64,000 bases of DNA from Castanea sativa (taxonomy: Eukaryota > Streptophyta > Magnoliopsida > Fagales > Fagaceae). The stretch covers positions 9,707,001 through 9,771,000 of the forward strand of contig NC_134013.1 in the NCBI RefSeq assembly GCF_040712315.1, in the 5' to 3' direction. Below the pieces are notes generated by a model, which saw only the letters and a program-made list of their open reading frames with translations, was not told the origin of the DNA and did not search any database. Made by a program: the position numbers and the translations under genes. Positions 34,441 to 45,834 of the stretch are shown here, piece after piece; the first letter of the stretch is position 1, and each line of letters starts with the position of its first letter.

Positions 34441-34650
34441 TTAGGATTTCAAATTTAGCCTTTGGTACAAATCAGGGTACATGATTTCTACTCCATTTCC
34501 CTGATCAACCAACACCCTTCTTACATCATAACCCTCAATTCTAATAGTAACCACCAGTGCATCATCATGTGGTTGGAGAGTTCCCTCCTTATCCTCCTTA
34601 GAGAATACTAAGGGTGACCATCCCTCTAGCTCTCTTAGAAGACTGGGCAC
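34441..34650 (-). pseudogene. Aspartic protease remnant (Tat element)
   Basis: RVLVDQGNGVEIMYPDLY contains the Tat-type active site (VDQGSG in relatives) with Ser changed to Asn. A further pol segment (34083-33835) includes the spacer to RT (KFLEADIDVFAWSTYDVPRI). Confidence 0.75.
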
Positions 34651-34687
34651 CGTACTTCAAGCCACAACCTTCAACTATAGACATAAC

Positions 34688-36161
34688 TTAAATATCTAGG
34701 CCCCCACTAGCCTCTGGCTTGGCAAAGATCACATTAATAGTACCCAACGCTGGCCGAGGAGTGCTGTCCCGGCTAAACTCAGCCCTTGAGTGACTGAACT
34801 GCTCTGTAGGCTGATGCAAAAACTGATTAAGCTTCCTTGCCTTCACCAATTGGCTCAAATGATCTCGTAGGGTTCTGTAATCCTCATTGGTATGTCCCCT
34901 GTCCTTATGGTAATGGTAATAGAGGTTTTGATTTCTTATGGACGAGTCCCCGCCCATCTTATTAGGCCATTTAAAATAAGGTTCACTCTTAATTTTCTCC
35001 AGTATTTGATACATAGGCTCCTTAAACAAGGAGTTGACCAACTGAGCTCTTATGGATGATGATTGATTAGAAAACTCCCTTCGGGGGTGATTACCCTGGT
35101 ATCGCCCCCCCCCCCCCCCGGGAATCCCTTCTATCTGAGAACATCTTAGCCTTACCCTTTCCTTGTATCCGGTCCTCCTCCACCTGCTTGTACTCATCTA
35201 TATGCTCCATAACTTGGCACATGTTCAAGGCAAACTTCATCTTCAATGACTTCCTCAACTCGTGCTTGGCAAGGAGCCCAACCTTAAAAGTCTTCATGGC
35301 CACATCCTCAAAGTCTTCATCGATCTTATTATATGTTTCCCAATACCGATCCGAGTAGGTCTTGAGGGTCTCTTCTTCCCTCATTGCCATAGACAGTAAA
35401 GAGTCTAATGGCTTAGGGACTTTGCTGCATGTTATGAATCTGGTTTCGAATGCCCTTGTTAGCTCCTCGAAAGACCCTACTGACCTTTCCTCCAAGGCAT
35501 CAAACCAACGTATAGCCACGGGCCCGAGACTAAAGGGGAACACCCTACACATAAAAGCCTTATTGTTGGCATGGACCGCCATCGCCTGATTAAAGTGGCT
35601 AACGTGCTCCATGGGATCAATTCTCCCATTGTAAATGGTAAACGTGGGCTGAGAAAACGGATGAGGAAGCTTGGTCTTGTTAATCCTCCTAACAAAGGGT
35701 AGCTTAGAAATATGCTCTAAGACCTTACTCATTGCATCGTTCCCCATGCCATGGTGAGAAGGCCTTCTCTCACGCTTATAACTACCCCTCTCCCATTTAT
35801 TCTGGTGCGAAGAGGCTGAAAATGACTCACTAGATGGAGTTCTAGACCTGCAACGATATGAATGGTCCCTACTTCCCCCAGAACCATCACTTGGTGGGGA
35901 GGATGGACTTCTCCTATCACGCTCCCTACTCCTCAACCTAGCACGCAAGCAATCAACTTCCTACTGCAACTTCTAGGACTCCTGATCATGTGAGATATGA
36001 CTCCTAGTCCCTGAGTGACTTCGCTCAGTATGCTCAATATGATAAGACTCCACCATAACACTTGGAGTATATTGCCTATCCCTCCTTCGCTCCAAGTTAA
36101 CGAATTGGTTCTCCCTTTGTGAGCCAACTGACTCCTCCTCATCCTGGCCCACGTTAGCCAT
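34688..36161 (-). pseudogene. gag of the Tat element, broken
   Basis: The ATG near 36161 starts MANVGQDEEESVGSQ. Two TAG stops near 35970 sit where CAG (Gln) is likely. A 285-aa open frame (35948-35091) contains the RS-rich leader and the retrotransposon gag domain (IRWFDALEERSVGSFEELTR, AFETRFI). The next frame (35197-34688) has YYHYHKDRGHTNEDYRTLRD, a zinc-knuckle-like motif that has lost its cysteines to tyrosine. A run of C at about 35106-35119 marks the frameshift between the two. Confidence 0.88.
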
Positions 36162-36197
36162 AAACACTCAAGACGAAACCATAACACCTTGTTATTT

Positions 36198-36215
36198 CCC
36201 ACAGATAGCGCCAAT
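36198..36215 (-). other. Primer-binding site of the Tat element
   Basis: Minus strand ATTGGCGCTATCTGTGGG beside the 5' LTR. Compared with the site at 401-418 it has two changes in the core, suggesting decay. Confidence 0.7.
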
Positions 36216-36916
36216 TATAAAACCAAAAATTCTATCAGCCTAAGCCCAGTTAGAATAATGAGCTTGTAGGGTTCAACCTAGACCCAAATCAATAAATTTG
36301 TAAGAGAATGAATCAAACAACAAAAGAGGGTTTAGCCTGAGGATGAAAATAAGGGAGGAAGACTTCATTTTACAAAATATGCAAGTCAGTGTATAAATAC
36401 AAGCTTGCTCGAAGAGGCCAAAATTACACTGAAAAACATATTGTTCATGTTTTTATCTCAATGTTCTCCTCTCGATGATATTTTTTTGTCAGAATCATTT
36501 TCTTTGGAAACCTTCTTTTTCTTATATACTCTCCCCTACTTTACATCTTAACCATTCATCCCTTTCTAACCAGCCTCCTCTCATGACACTTGTCTCTTTT
36601 TACATTTGAAGAAGGTGGTGGAAGGAGTCTGCTTAGTTGTGACTTGCACTGTTCAGGTCACTTCCTCATCAATGGAGTTGATAAAGTTGTTGCCCACCAT
36701 TTAATGCGGAGGCTACAGGCTACCCCAAATTAAAAACTTCCCCTATAATCTCTAATTCCCTCTCATCAGATTTCTCCTCCCATTTGGAACGCCTCAGAGT
36801 CCTTTTGACTTATCTCTTCCTCTCCCCAAGCAACCTTCCTTCTCGGGCTTATGGCCCGTGACATTCCCCCCACACTATGACTCTTCAAATTTATCCTCGG
36901 TCCTAAGGCACCCACA
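36216..36916 (-). repeat. 5' LTR of the Tat element
   Basis: 701 bp, plus-strand ends TATAAAACCA...GGCACCCACA. It is collinear with the 3' LTR and keeps a ~30-bp piece that the latter lost. Confidence 0.85.
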
Positions 36917-37613
36917 ACTATTATCATGAAATGAATATCATTGATTGATTTAAATTCTACAGTATCTTTTAAAAAAAATAGTTTGGTCAACTACTTTGAG
37001 TCTATCCACTTCCTTTAATATATAGGTAATGGAAATTAATCACATAAAATATATCACTCATCTATACCTCTCTCTCCTTAATTAGACTTGTGATTTTCAA
37101 TTACTTCCACGTAATTAATTTTATATTAATGATTTAAACATGAATTTGATGGAAGAAACTGATTAGAATCATGAGATATTTCAAGAGGTGTGATGACAAA
37201 AATTCAAAACTTAAAGGGTACCTATAAAACTGCATTGAACTATTAACATGTAGGTGTATTTTATTATTTCTTTCTTTTTTACTACTAAATTTAAGTGTGG
37301 TGTTTGTATTTCTCTTATGAAAAACACTAAAGTTATTATCAATTTTACTACCCAAAAAAAATTTTATAATATGACAACAAATGTAAATGCTAAATCAACA
37401 ACATAATTGATAAAGTTCTTAAGTACTTTTTTAATCATATTTAAAAGTTGACACATTAATTTGTAAAACTTATGTAATAAAGTTTATAGTATCTCTAACA
37501 TCACTCTCTTTCAAATTCAAATTTTCAAATTTTGGTTTGAAGTTGCAAATCTAAAATTCAAATTATAAGTTTTCATATAAAGATATCAAAATAAGAGGAA
37601 CCATAACTCTTAT

Positions 37614-37736
37614 AGTCTGCTTGGAAGGAGAGAGAGTAGAGTAAAATAAAGTAAAATTGACTTAAAATTAGTTTATTTTCAATCAACTCTACTCTACTCT
37701 ACTCCTTCTCCCTCCCCCCTCAATCCAAACGGCCCC
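37614..37736. mobile_element. Short fold-back MITE-like element
   Basis: The left half (gtctgcttggaaggagagag, tagagtaaaataaa) is the imperfect complement of the right half (tttattttc, ctctactctactctactcct, ccaaacggcc). About 120 bp, no coding sequence. Confidence 0.45.
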
Positions 37737-38466
37737 TAATTCTGTCACGTTGAGCAGTAGCTTCATTGATGAAAGTAAAGTTCTTAACATTTGCAATGTT
37801 CTTAAAAATAATCTAATTTAGCTCCATAATCCCACAATACAAGGGATTCATAATTTCATAGATGTGTGGGTAAGATAAGAAAGCCTTATAGAACTATTTT
37901 ATGAGATACATTTAATCTTCATTGGAGAGAGTATACACATCAAAAACTACTTCTCTTTGTTAAAATAAAAATCTCTCTCTCTATCTCTAGAAAAAGTAAA
38001 ACCCTAGAGCAAACATAGAAAATTAAAAGTTATTAATTTGGGTGAGCAAGCAAAACCAATAGTAAGATTCTTCGTAAAGGCTGCAATCATCACTGACCTG
38101 CTGCAACTTGAACAATCTATAAATCCAACTTCAAGCATCAAATAATTTTAAAAACGAAAGTGCTTCTGCGAACGTGCAATTATTTAATTTGATTTTTTTG
38201 TTTAAAATGAAAATGCTCCCTAGCTAGCTATTCCCCTAGCAGCAAGTCAGCTGTGTGTAACATATTTTAGAGATAAACTTCAATCTGTACATAATTACAC
38301 ATGGGGCAGAGCTAGCAGCCTGGCACTTCCTCAATCCCAAAAAAGAGAGATCACGATCACAACACAATTATTTTCCTGACCAACTATAAAGATTACGTAA
38401 AGGACTAGTACTTCATCCCCTTTCCATATTTCATTGCCACCGCAATAGCATTCTATCATTACTGTT

Positions 38467-38789
38467 GCTCCGTTTGTTTCAATGAAAAATTTTGTGTAAA
38501 AATAATTTTTTTTATTTTTCAGTGTTTAGTAGTATAAAAAAAATAAGTCAATAAAAATTATCTTTAGTCAATATAAAAAATATGACTTATTTTTAGAAAT
38601 TGTTTTCCAATAAATTTTTTGAGAAAACAATTCTATCTCACAGCAAACTAATTAAGGGAAGTTAAGAATTTGTTTTTCAACTCATTTAAAGTTGCCACTA
38701 AACATTGAAAAATGAGATACTTTTATAGAAAATGTTTTTTAAAAAATGACGCATTTTTAAAAAAATATCATTATTAAAACAAACAGAGC
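38467..38789. mobile_element. MITE with hAT-like ends
   Basis: Ends GCTCCGTTTGTTTCAATGA and, reverse complemented, GCTCTGTTTGTTTTAATAAT. The interior is AT-rich with further inverted similarity (gaaaaatgagat/atttttcagtg). No 8-bp duplication could be confirmed. Confidence 0.55.
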
Positions 38790-39008
38790 GTATGTTACAT
38801 TTACATATGGTTTTTCTGTTGAGGAAAGGTATGCACTTTAATATATATATATATATATATTTGCTGAACACCTCAATATTAAATCAAGTAACACAACTTC
38901 TTCTCTTTCATTTATTTTTTATATATAAACTATGGACTAAGAATCTGTTTGGTTAAATGTTTTGGGAGCTTAAAAGCGTTTTTAAAACCCAAAACTCCAT
39001 TTCACAAC

Positions 39009-39952
39009 TGTTGAGTTAAGGTAGCTTAGCTCCGGTTAATTATTTAATTACTCAAGTTGATTAATTAAGTTTAATTGCATGCAAATCATGAAGGTATCAA
39101 CAAATCACCAAAAATACTAAGTGTAGCGGAAAATAAATTAAACACAGTGATATGTTGACCAATGGAGAAAACCTCACAAGACAAAAATTCTACCGGATGA
39201 TTTTAAAATCACCATTCTCAAGAATCCATTAATCAACAATTAAGCGGTTACAAGTATAAGAAATCTTACCAAGTACCAACTGCCTTGGCTTATCCCAAAA
39301 TATTAACCTACTGTTGAACCTTTACTTTAAAATCCAATTAAACTTGATCTTGTAGTAGTCTTAATTCCTTTGATGCACAAACCTCCAATTTGCGACTAAA
39401 ATTTTGCACGGATCTCAATCCCTAACTAAGTTCAGCAACTTGAACAGATGTTGTTGGCTACAAAATTCTTCACTTCATTAACAATAAAGATCAGGAAGCA
39501 ATTGGTTACAAAATCCTATGACGTACAAACGCAGTAGCTTCACATAAAAGAAATAAGTCTCTTAGTCTTTGTATCCGTAGATGATGGCTTTTAAAAGAAG
39601 CCTTATATATGTCTAAGGTTGTGAGAAAAGAAATCCTAAATAAATACAAAAGCCTAAGCCGAATTTCAGATCTAGAAATTCTGAAATCGTAATTCTCAAT
39701 AGATCGAACTGTTATTGAGCTATCTATCGAGCTTCACATTAAGTTTCACTAACAGGCATTTGTTGAGTTATCTGTCGAGACTTAATTAACAGCTTTTCTC
39801 CACTTGTTTTTTGAGTCAATCTTCATGTTTTTAATACTTGACTTGAACAACATGTTTATTGAAATACTAAATCCATCTTAGATCTACCCATTTATAAGTA
39901 AAATGTATTTTTTCAAAGGATTAGTCAATTATAATAAAGTATGACCCTAACA
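39009..39952 (-). mobile_element. Solo LTR, probably Ty1/copia
   Basis: The segment starts TGTTGAGTTAAGG and ends CCCTAACA on the plus strand and is flanked by the 5-bp duplication acaac (39004-39008 and 39953-39957). The right end is ambiguous by three bases because of a caa repeat (39952 or 39955). No internal element sequence lies on either side, so it is a solo LTR left by recombination. The Copia assignment rests on general resemblance to tree Copia LTRs. It interrupts a sequence beginning near 38945 (gtttggttaaatgttttggg) and continuing after 39958. Confidence 0.75.
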
Positions 39953-41574
39953 ACAACAACTCTTCTTAACTTTTTACAAACACTTATTTTAAACTCAAAA
40001 TACCGTTTTGCAACAGTTTATAAATTGCATTCTAAGTTTAAGTCCCTCGTGAATAAGTGTTTTTTTTTTTTTTTTTATATTCCATTTTAAGCGTGTGCTT
40101 AATATAGTTTATTTTTCAGTATATTTGGTTAAAATTTTATATAACTTCTCTCTTTTTTCCAAAGGTATATATGTCTTATTTTTATGCAACTTATTTTCTA
40201 AGTTAAATAAAAATTAGTAAGTTTAAGCTATCCCCAAATAGATACTAAAAAGTAATGATATGTGCGTATTAGTGTCTAAATTATATTAGAGATTAAAAGA
40301 CACTTTTTAGGTGACTTGGACTTACACCTTCAAACCTAGTAAGTTCATCTACTTTTTCACTTACTTAACAAAAACAAAATAGATTAAAAGAATATTTTAA
40401 ATTTATGAATTTAAAAAGGCTCGACCTATGCCATGTTTAACTTGATGATGTGACAAATGCCAACATCACCTAGCGAGATTGAAAACCCTTGTCCGTAGAT
40501 GCTGAAGGGCATTTTGTAATGGGCCATCCAAGATCCCCGAGGTAAATATTCAAATCTTCCCTATATATAGCAGCGGCATTCGGCACCACCCTTTGGAATT
40601 TTATTAATGAGGAAAGCTTTAATTTTTCTATGAATAAAGGATGATTCTGATACTCTTATTCAAGCCAATAAATTTGACGATGGCCCTAATTATCATATTT
40701 CAAAAGATATGCTATTTGTTATATTTATATCTAGATAGTACATGCATTTGAAATAGAACCGGCAAAATTGTTCTGATACGATATTTAGCACTTTCCCACC
40801 AAAACGAAACCTTAGCGCTAGAAAATGGTTAGGCAGGCACTGGGGGAGCTAGGATGATGATATTGATAATTGACCCTTTGAAACTTTGAAGAATTCTTTT
40901 TTCACTGTATCTTTCAATTTTGTACGTGATAGTGACAATATGGATCTCTTTTTCAGATATGAATGTATTGTTCCTTTGTTTTACACTTTTACTACAATCG
41001 ATCTCGTAGGTTTACCTCGAATCAAATTTGGTTTGTCTATTTGCATAAAACGACAATCATAAAGTTTCCCTAGAAGAAATAAGAGAAAATGACATTGGGT
41101 AACATGCCACGCCACAAAAGGCATTTGAGATGAATCTGGCAGCTGAATGCAGTGAAACAATATTAAAGTCACCATTTTTTAACCAGCCATTCACCACTCA
41201 AATCACATAGAGAATTTTATGGGTAAACGTGAAAAACGATTGCCTAATTTATTTAATGGTGGGAATATTGTACGTGTTTGACATTTGTCATTACATGAAC
41301 GGCCCTAATGTGCCATGGACGGCCCTAGTGTGTAATTATTTTTATAAAGAAAAAGTTTAAGATCACAACCAAATTTCACCGTGTTATTATAATACATTTA
41401 TTTTGAGTTATGGCGAGTTTCAATACATTTTTCTTTTATTATATTTTGATCTCCAATGAATTGACAACTTAGTTTTTTGTGATAATATTGTGATATTTTG
41501 TTGTACTTATAAAAGAACTTTTTAAATAAATTAATGTTAAATCTTTTTAAGAAATGAAAATTTTAACATTAGTC

Positions 41575-41825
41575 TAATTTTTTTATAATGATATTCAATA
41601 TTTTAGCGATAAGAGATTTAAATCCTAAATATTTTTCTTATGACGACCAAGATGTGCTAATTAGTTGATAAATTAACATTAACTTTTTTTAAGAAATGAC
41701 AAATTTAACAGTAGTCTAAAATTATTTTATTTTTTTTAAGGACAATTCAATAGTTGAGGGATAAGAAATTTGAATCCTAAATGTTTCTGTTATGAATACC
41801 AAGATGTGCTAATTAATTAAGCTAT
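41575..41825. repeat. Direct repeat pair, SINE-like
   Basis: Two diverged copies (about 41575-41680 and 41705-41825) share gattcaatag/ttagcgataagaRatttRaatcc and cttatgaYgaccaagatgtgctaatta. On the minus strand each has an A-box-like ttaattaattagcac and a B-box-like aggattcaaattt, suggesting a SINE origin. Confidence 0.55.
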
Positions 41826-41904
41826 AATGATCTTGGTTATTTAGCAATTATTCTAAAAATCCATTGAACATGTGAGTTCATATTCTTCTTTAATAATTAT
41901 AGCC

Positions 41905-42152
41905 CAACCATTATGTTTTAAACTTTTTAAATGAGACATAATGAAATTAAGGTTTGAACTCAAAATCATCTGCTATGATACAACGATAAACCATGAGTAG
42001 TTTTATATTTTAATATATTTATGTCATATAACAAATCGATTCAACTTAACCCCGTTATGTTTTTAACTTTTTAAATAAGACTTTTTTATATGAGACACAA
42101 TGAAATTAAGGTTTGAATTCAAAATCACTTGCTATGACACAACAATAGATTG
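41905..42152. repeat. Second direct repeat pair
   Basis: About 41905-41998 and 42047-42152 share gttttaaactttttaaat, gagacaYaatgaaattaagg and tttgaaYtcaaaatcaYYtg. The right copy has an extra aagactttttta. Confidence 0.6.
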
Positions 42153-42302
42153 CCCATCAATTTCAAAAGCTTAGAAAATAATAAATTTAATCATTGTTCT
42201 AACAGTTTATATCTCTTAATTTCTTTTTATTAAAATTTTAAAAATAAATTTCATTAGTTGTGAGGATCGGCTCCTCAATATCGTATATATAAAATTATGA
42301 GA

Positions 42303-42478
42303 GGTGCTACATTTACAACATTTTCACAACAAATTATAAGTGGTTAGTTGTTATTGGTTCAAATTTGAACTTAATACTAAGATTACTTTTTTGCACAAAC
42401 AATAACAACCAGTAACAACTTGTCATTTAAGATTTATTGTAAAAATGTTGTGAAAATATTGTAGACATATTATTTCTA
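42303..42478. mobile_element. MITE with TACAACATTTTCACAACA ends
   Basis: Left end GGTGCTACATTTACAACATT; right end, reverse complemented, ATGTCTACAATATTTTCACA. Inverted similarity extends through ttgttattggtt / aacaataacaacc. Fragments of the same ends flank the repeat cluster at 51.8-52.8 kb. Confidence 0.65.
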
Positions 42479-42914
42479 TAAAATTATATATTGAGATCAT
42501 AGCTAATCATCACACATAGATGGAGCCTTTAAGAGAGATTTTATTCTTTTAATGAGTTAGGAGAAGAATCATCCCATTTCATAGCTCAATCATTGGGAGA
42601 AAAAAGAAAAGGAAAGAGCCATGAGTCATGTTGTGTGTGTGTGTATATATATATTTTTTGCTGAATTTATATTTTATTATTATAATGTCATATTACAAAT
42701 CGATTCTTGATGGTACAAACTTTATACTACGAGATTGCCAATATGGAAGCAATAGCATTAACATTCTAAAACTAGGCAGTCAGATTATACTTTTTGATGC
42801 TCCAATTACAATGAGTCAATGAGTTGCTCCAATAATTAGCAGGCTTATTATTTGGGAGGCGAAAAAGAAAAAAAAAAGAAAAAAAAAAACATAGGCTCCT
42901 CTATATCAAATCCA

Positions 42915-45834
42915 TTATATATCTTCTCCATGATACCCATTGCCATTGGCATCTGCATTATCTTCTTCATCCCAAAACTCTTTCATGAAATACTCAAATT
43001 TCTCCACAATGCCCTCTGGCATAGACACAAGCACTCTCACCGCATCAAAGTCACCAATAACTGGTAAAAATAAGCAGTAAATATCACTTGTTAGAGACCC
43101 CATATGGAGTGGCTTCCCTTCTCCAAAATCCAAATCCTCTAATCCTAACTTCGACCATTGTGATATAACCAGACTTGTGATTAAGTCCGTTTTTACCGAT
43201 TTATCCTCCAGTAAATCAATCATGGACCTTATGTACTCATCATTGAGTGTGGACTTAGCTTGTTGCACTAGCTTCACACCATGGTACAAGTTTGAGGTGA
43301 CCAAGTCCTTCACATTGGTTTGGGCACAACCTAGCACAAACCCATTTCCATAGTACCCTAATGGTAATTCTGGATTCATTTTTTTTCGAACACTAACTGA
43401 GAAAAGGAGCTTGGCATTGAGTGAGGGTGACATGTCCAGTGATTTGACCCAGCAACGCCACGTGTGGGATGCGAGAGCTTCAAAGGTTGTACACTTGAGC
43501 GAAGGTACACATTGCCTCTTGAGGTGAAGGATATGAGAGGCGGTGAAGGTTAAGGATGTGGGAACGAGCGGCTGAGATTGAAGGAACTTGACCATGTCAA
43601 TAGTATTATTGTTATCGTTGGGGTTAGTTCTGGTGTATCCAGGATGAGTGAAACTTGTTTTTGGGGGATTTCGAGGTTTTAACACGTGGCGGCTGTGCAA
43701 CGGTGCGATTGGTAGATCGAGATTCGACTTGGCTGTGATGTGGGCCCATGCTTGTAAAAACTGTGATGTGCCAATTCCGTCGCATAGACAGTGGTTGATC
43801 GCGGTGCACAGGATCATACCTCCACAGCGTAGATTCGTCACCTAAAAAAAACAAATTAAGATTGCAGCAAAATATGGTCAAAACATTGCAGCAAGTTGAG
43901 GAAAACATTGATGACTGATATAATTCGTTGGGCTGTTGCCTTTTTTTTTTGGTAAAAATGAGATTCGTTGGGCTGTTACTTTGTACTCTAGGATTATACG
44001 AAAGGTAGGATCTATCTTTATGTGGGAGAGAGCATCGCTCTAGAGGGAAAACTTATAGGGGTATGAAAAAATAATGCTCTATTCTCTTACATTTATAATA
44101 AATTCTACCATAAATTTAATAAGTATACTTTACCGTGAATATACGAGAAGAAAGCATCATTCTCTTTATTTTAAAGTACTTAAGATTTATTTCTGAAATA
44201 CACAATAATTTTTCAATTTACTGTGATTGATGTATAATAAAATAAATTAGTTAGGTGTGAGTCTTAATCACAACAAATCATATCCTTAGTAAGAAAAGAT
44301 TATGTCATGTCAGCATGTTCTCTTTAGATATATACCATTAGTGTTAATTAGGTAACATACACAAGCCAAAGTTCATCATCTGAGCTCGTGAAAGGCACAG
44401 AAGAATCAGGAGCAATTTCAGCGTTTTTAGGTAGGGTCGCCTACTTTTGGGTCATTATCTTGATAGGAACATACATATGGGGAACATATGACTTGTGTCA
44501 CTCAAACCGAAGCCATTTAGTAACTTGCCATTACTAGTATTTTTAACTATGGTACACTTTTTGGTTTTTACTCTTTTGTCTGTGAATTTTTTTTTTTTTG
44601 GGCGCGTTTTTGTTTTCTTATGTTCGGTAGAAATTAAGGTAATTGGGTATAGCCAGATCGCTATCTTTATTCTTGAAAAAAATTAAAAGGTATGACTAGG
44701 ATAATTTCAAACAAATAATGCCTGTTTATATTGGGAGAAAATGAGTGAGAGTAAAATAGAATTAGTCGAAAATTTATCTAACTCTCAATTCAAACAAGTG
44801 GTAAATAACAAGGACCTACGTGAAATTTTCTCAAAATTCTAAAAATGACTTGGCATGCCTGACAAACTGACAGCGTGAGTCAATTGAAAAGACAAAACTA
44901 ACCCTGTCTTGGCCAGGCATGTTGCAAGTTAGGCAAGGCACAAACCAAAGCGACGTGGTTTTATTTATGCATCTTAGTGTGTTGTTGTTAGGTCGGCACT
45001 TGACTTGGCAGCATCATTTGCTGCAGGGATATATGATTGAAAGAGATTGGTGGAAGAGCTAGAACTATAATTACAGCACTAAGCTTAACAACCGGTTATT
45101 TGCTAAGTTTCTTTGATAAAATGGATTAACAAAGGACCAAAAGATGTGGAAAATAATAGTAGAGTCATAGCTCAAAGACAGTAAGTTTTTTAATCAAGAA
45201 AGAAACAAGAGCTCTTGGTTAATATAAAGAAATTTAAAGTGAAAATATTTTTTATATTAAAAGATTTATAAGGGGGCTTCTTTTTGGGCTAGAATTTTTT
45301 AAAAAACCACAAACCCGGAAAAAATGAAGATAGATGCTATAAGGAAAAGCAAAGAATTAATACAAAAGAAACATTGGCATAACAAAAGAAAAGAAGTAAG
45401 ACCTGAACTACAAGAGGAGGAACATCCAAGAAAGTGAGAGCTTCCACCCTATACAAGAGCTTTCTCCAAGACCTGTTTGGTTTGTTGGAAAGTTGAAGAA
45501 AATCTTCAGCAGTGATGTCCATGAAAGCCTCAGCAAAAACAGCACCTTCTCCATTACAATCAACTTCAAACTTCTGATCATCCTCAGCAGTGGCTCTCAA
45601 CCTCCCAGCTAATGGGTAGTAATCCACAAGGACTCTGGAAAGAGAATATTTCAAGTTGTCTGAACTCACAGATTTCTTGAAAAGGTAGAGATACTTAATG
45701 GAGAACCTAAGGAACTTTTGGTCATCAAGATTAGAGAGATACAATGAATGCTTTGGAGTTGGGGTACTTGGGCAAATTAAGATGGGTTGGTTTGCATAGC
45801 AACAATCTGGGAGTTCTACAGGAGATTTTAACAT
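42915..45834 (-). CDS. BAHD (HXXXD-type) acyltransferase
   Basis: Two exons, minus strand: 45834-45403 and 43841-42915, joined through a GT-AG intron of 1,561 bp in phase 0, giving 452 aa, a normal BAHD length with the family's usual single intron. The catalytic HXXXD motif is HCLCD at residues 161-165 within CTAINHCLCDGIGTSQFL. The structural DFGWG motif appears as DFGEG (382-386). BAHD enzymes move acyl groups from CoA thioesters to alcohols or amines in the cytosol. The N-terminus (LPDCCYANQPILICPSTPTP) and the VVQVTNLRCGGM stretch resemble plant proteins named omega-hydroxypalmitate O-feruloyl transferase-like; the substrate cannot be told. The start MLKSPVEL was chosen because conservation begins there; an upstream in-frame ATG (46041) would add a Ser/Pro/Leu-rich leader. 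A CTTTAAAGG motif near 46005 could be the TATA box. Confidence 0.92.
43842..45402 (-). other. Intron of the BAHD gene
   Basis: Donor GTTCAG|GTCTTA and acceptor TTTTAG|GTGACG. No transposon ends or hidden exons noticed; a plus-strand frame at 44495-44686 is unassigned. Confidence 0.8.

Larger units (their letters stand above)
26353..36916 (-). mobile_element. Full-length but decayed Ty3/gypsy retrotransposon, Tat lineage
   Basis: About 10.6 kb with two LTRs, in minus orientation. Order from the 5' LTR (right): primer site, gag, protease, reverse transcriptase, RNase H, a second (archaeal-type) RNase H, integrase, then a 3.9-kb region holding a tandem array and an antisense extra gene, and the 3' LTR (left). 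The extra RNase H and the antisense gene place it in the Tat group. Flanks gctat (26348-26352) and actat (36917-36921) agree in four of five bases, a worn 5-bp duplication. The LTRs differ by several indels and many substitutions, and stops occur in all domains, so the insertion is old and the copy cannot move by itself. Confidence 0.92.
36922..39008. other. Intergenic, repeats only
   Basis: AT-rich. Holds a short fold-back element (37614-37736), a hAT-like MITE (38467-38789) and a TA tract near 38840-38861. No host exon recognised. Confidence 0.45.
39958..42290. other. Intergenic, repeats only
   Basis: Contains two pairs of direct repeats (41575-41825 and 41905-42152). A TATA-like ctatatatagc lies at 40561-40571 on the plus strand but no downstream exon follows. 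A 64-aa minus frame at 41175-40981 is unassigned. Confidence 0.4.

Noticed and set aside
26353..36916. Integrated plant pararetrovirus
   Set aside because: Two LTRs, a target duplication, an integrase and a second RNase H identify a Ty3/gypsy retrotransposon; no movement-protein or coat motifs were seen.
40561..40620. Promoter with TATA box on the plus strand
   Set aside because: The ctatatatagc word is attractive but no coding exon or leader follows in several kb.
42852..43067. 71-aa plus-strand frame
   Set aside because: It overlaps the last BAHD exon on the other strand and begins in an A-rich run.
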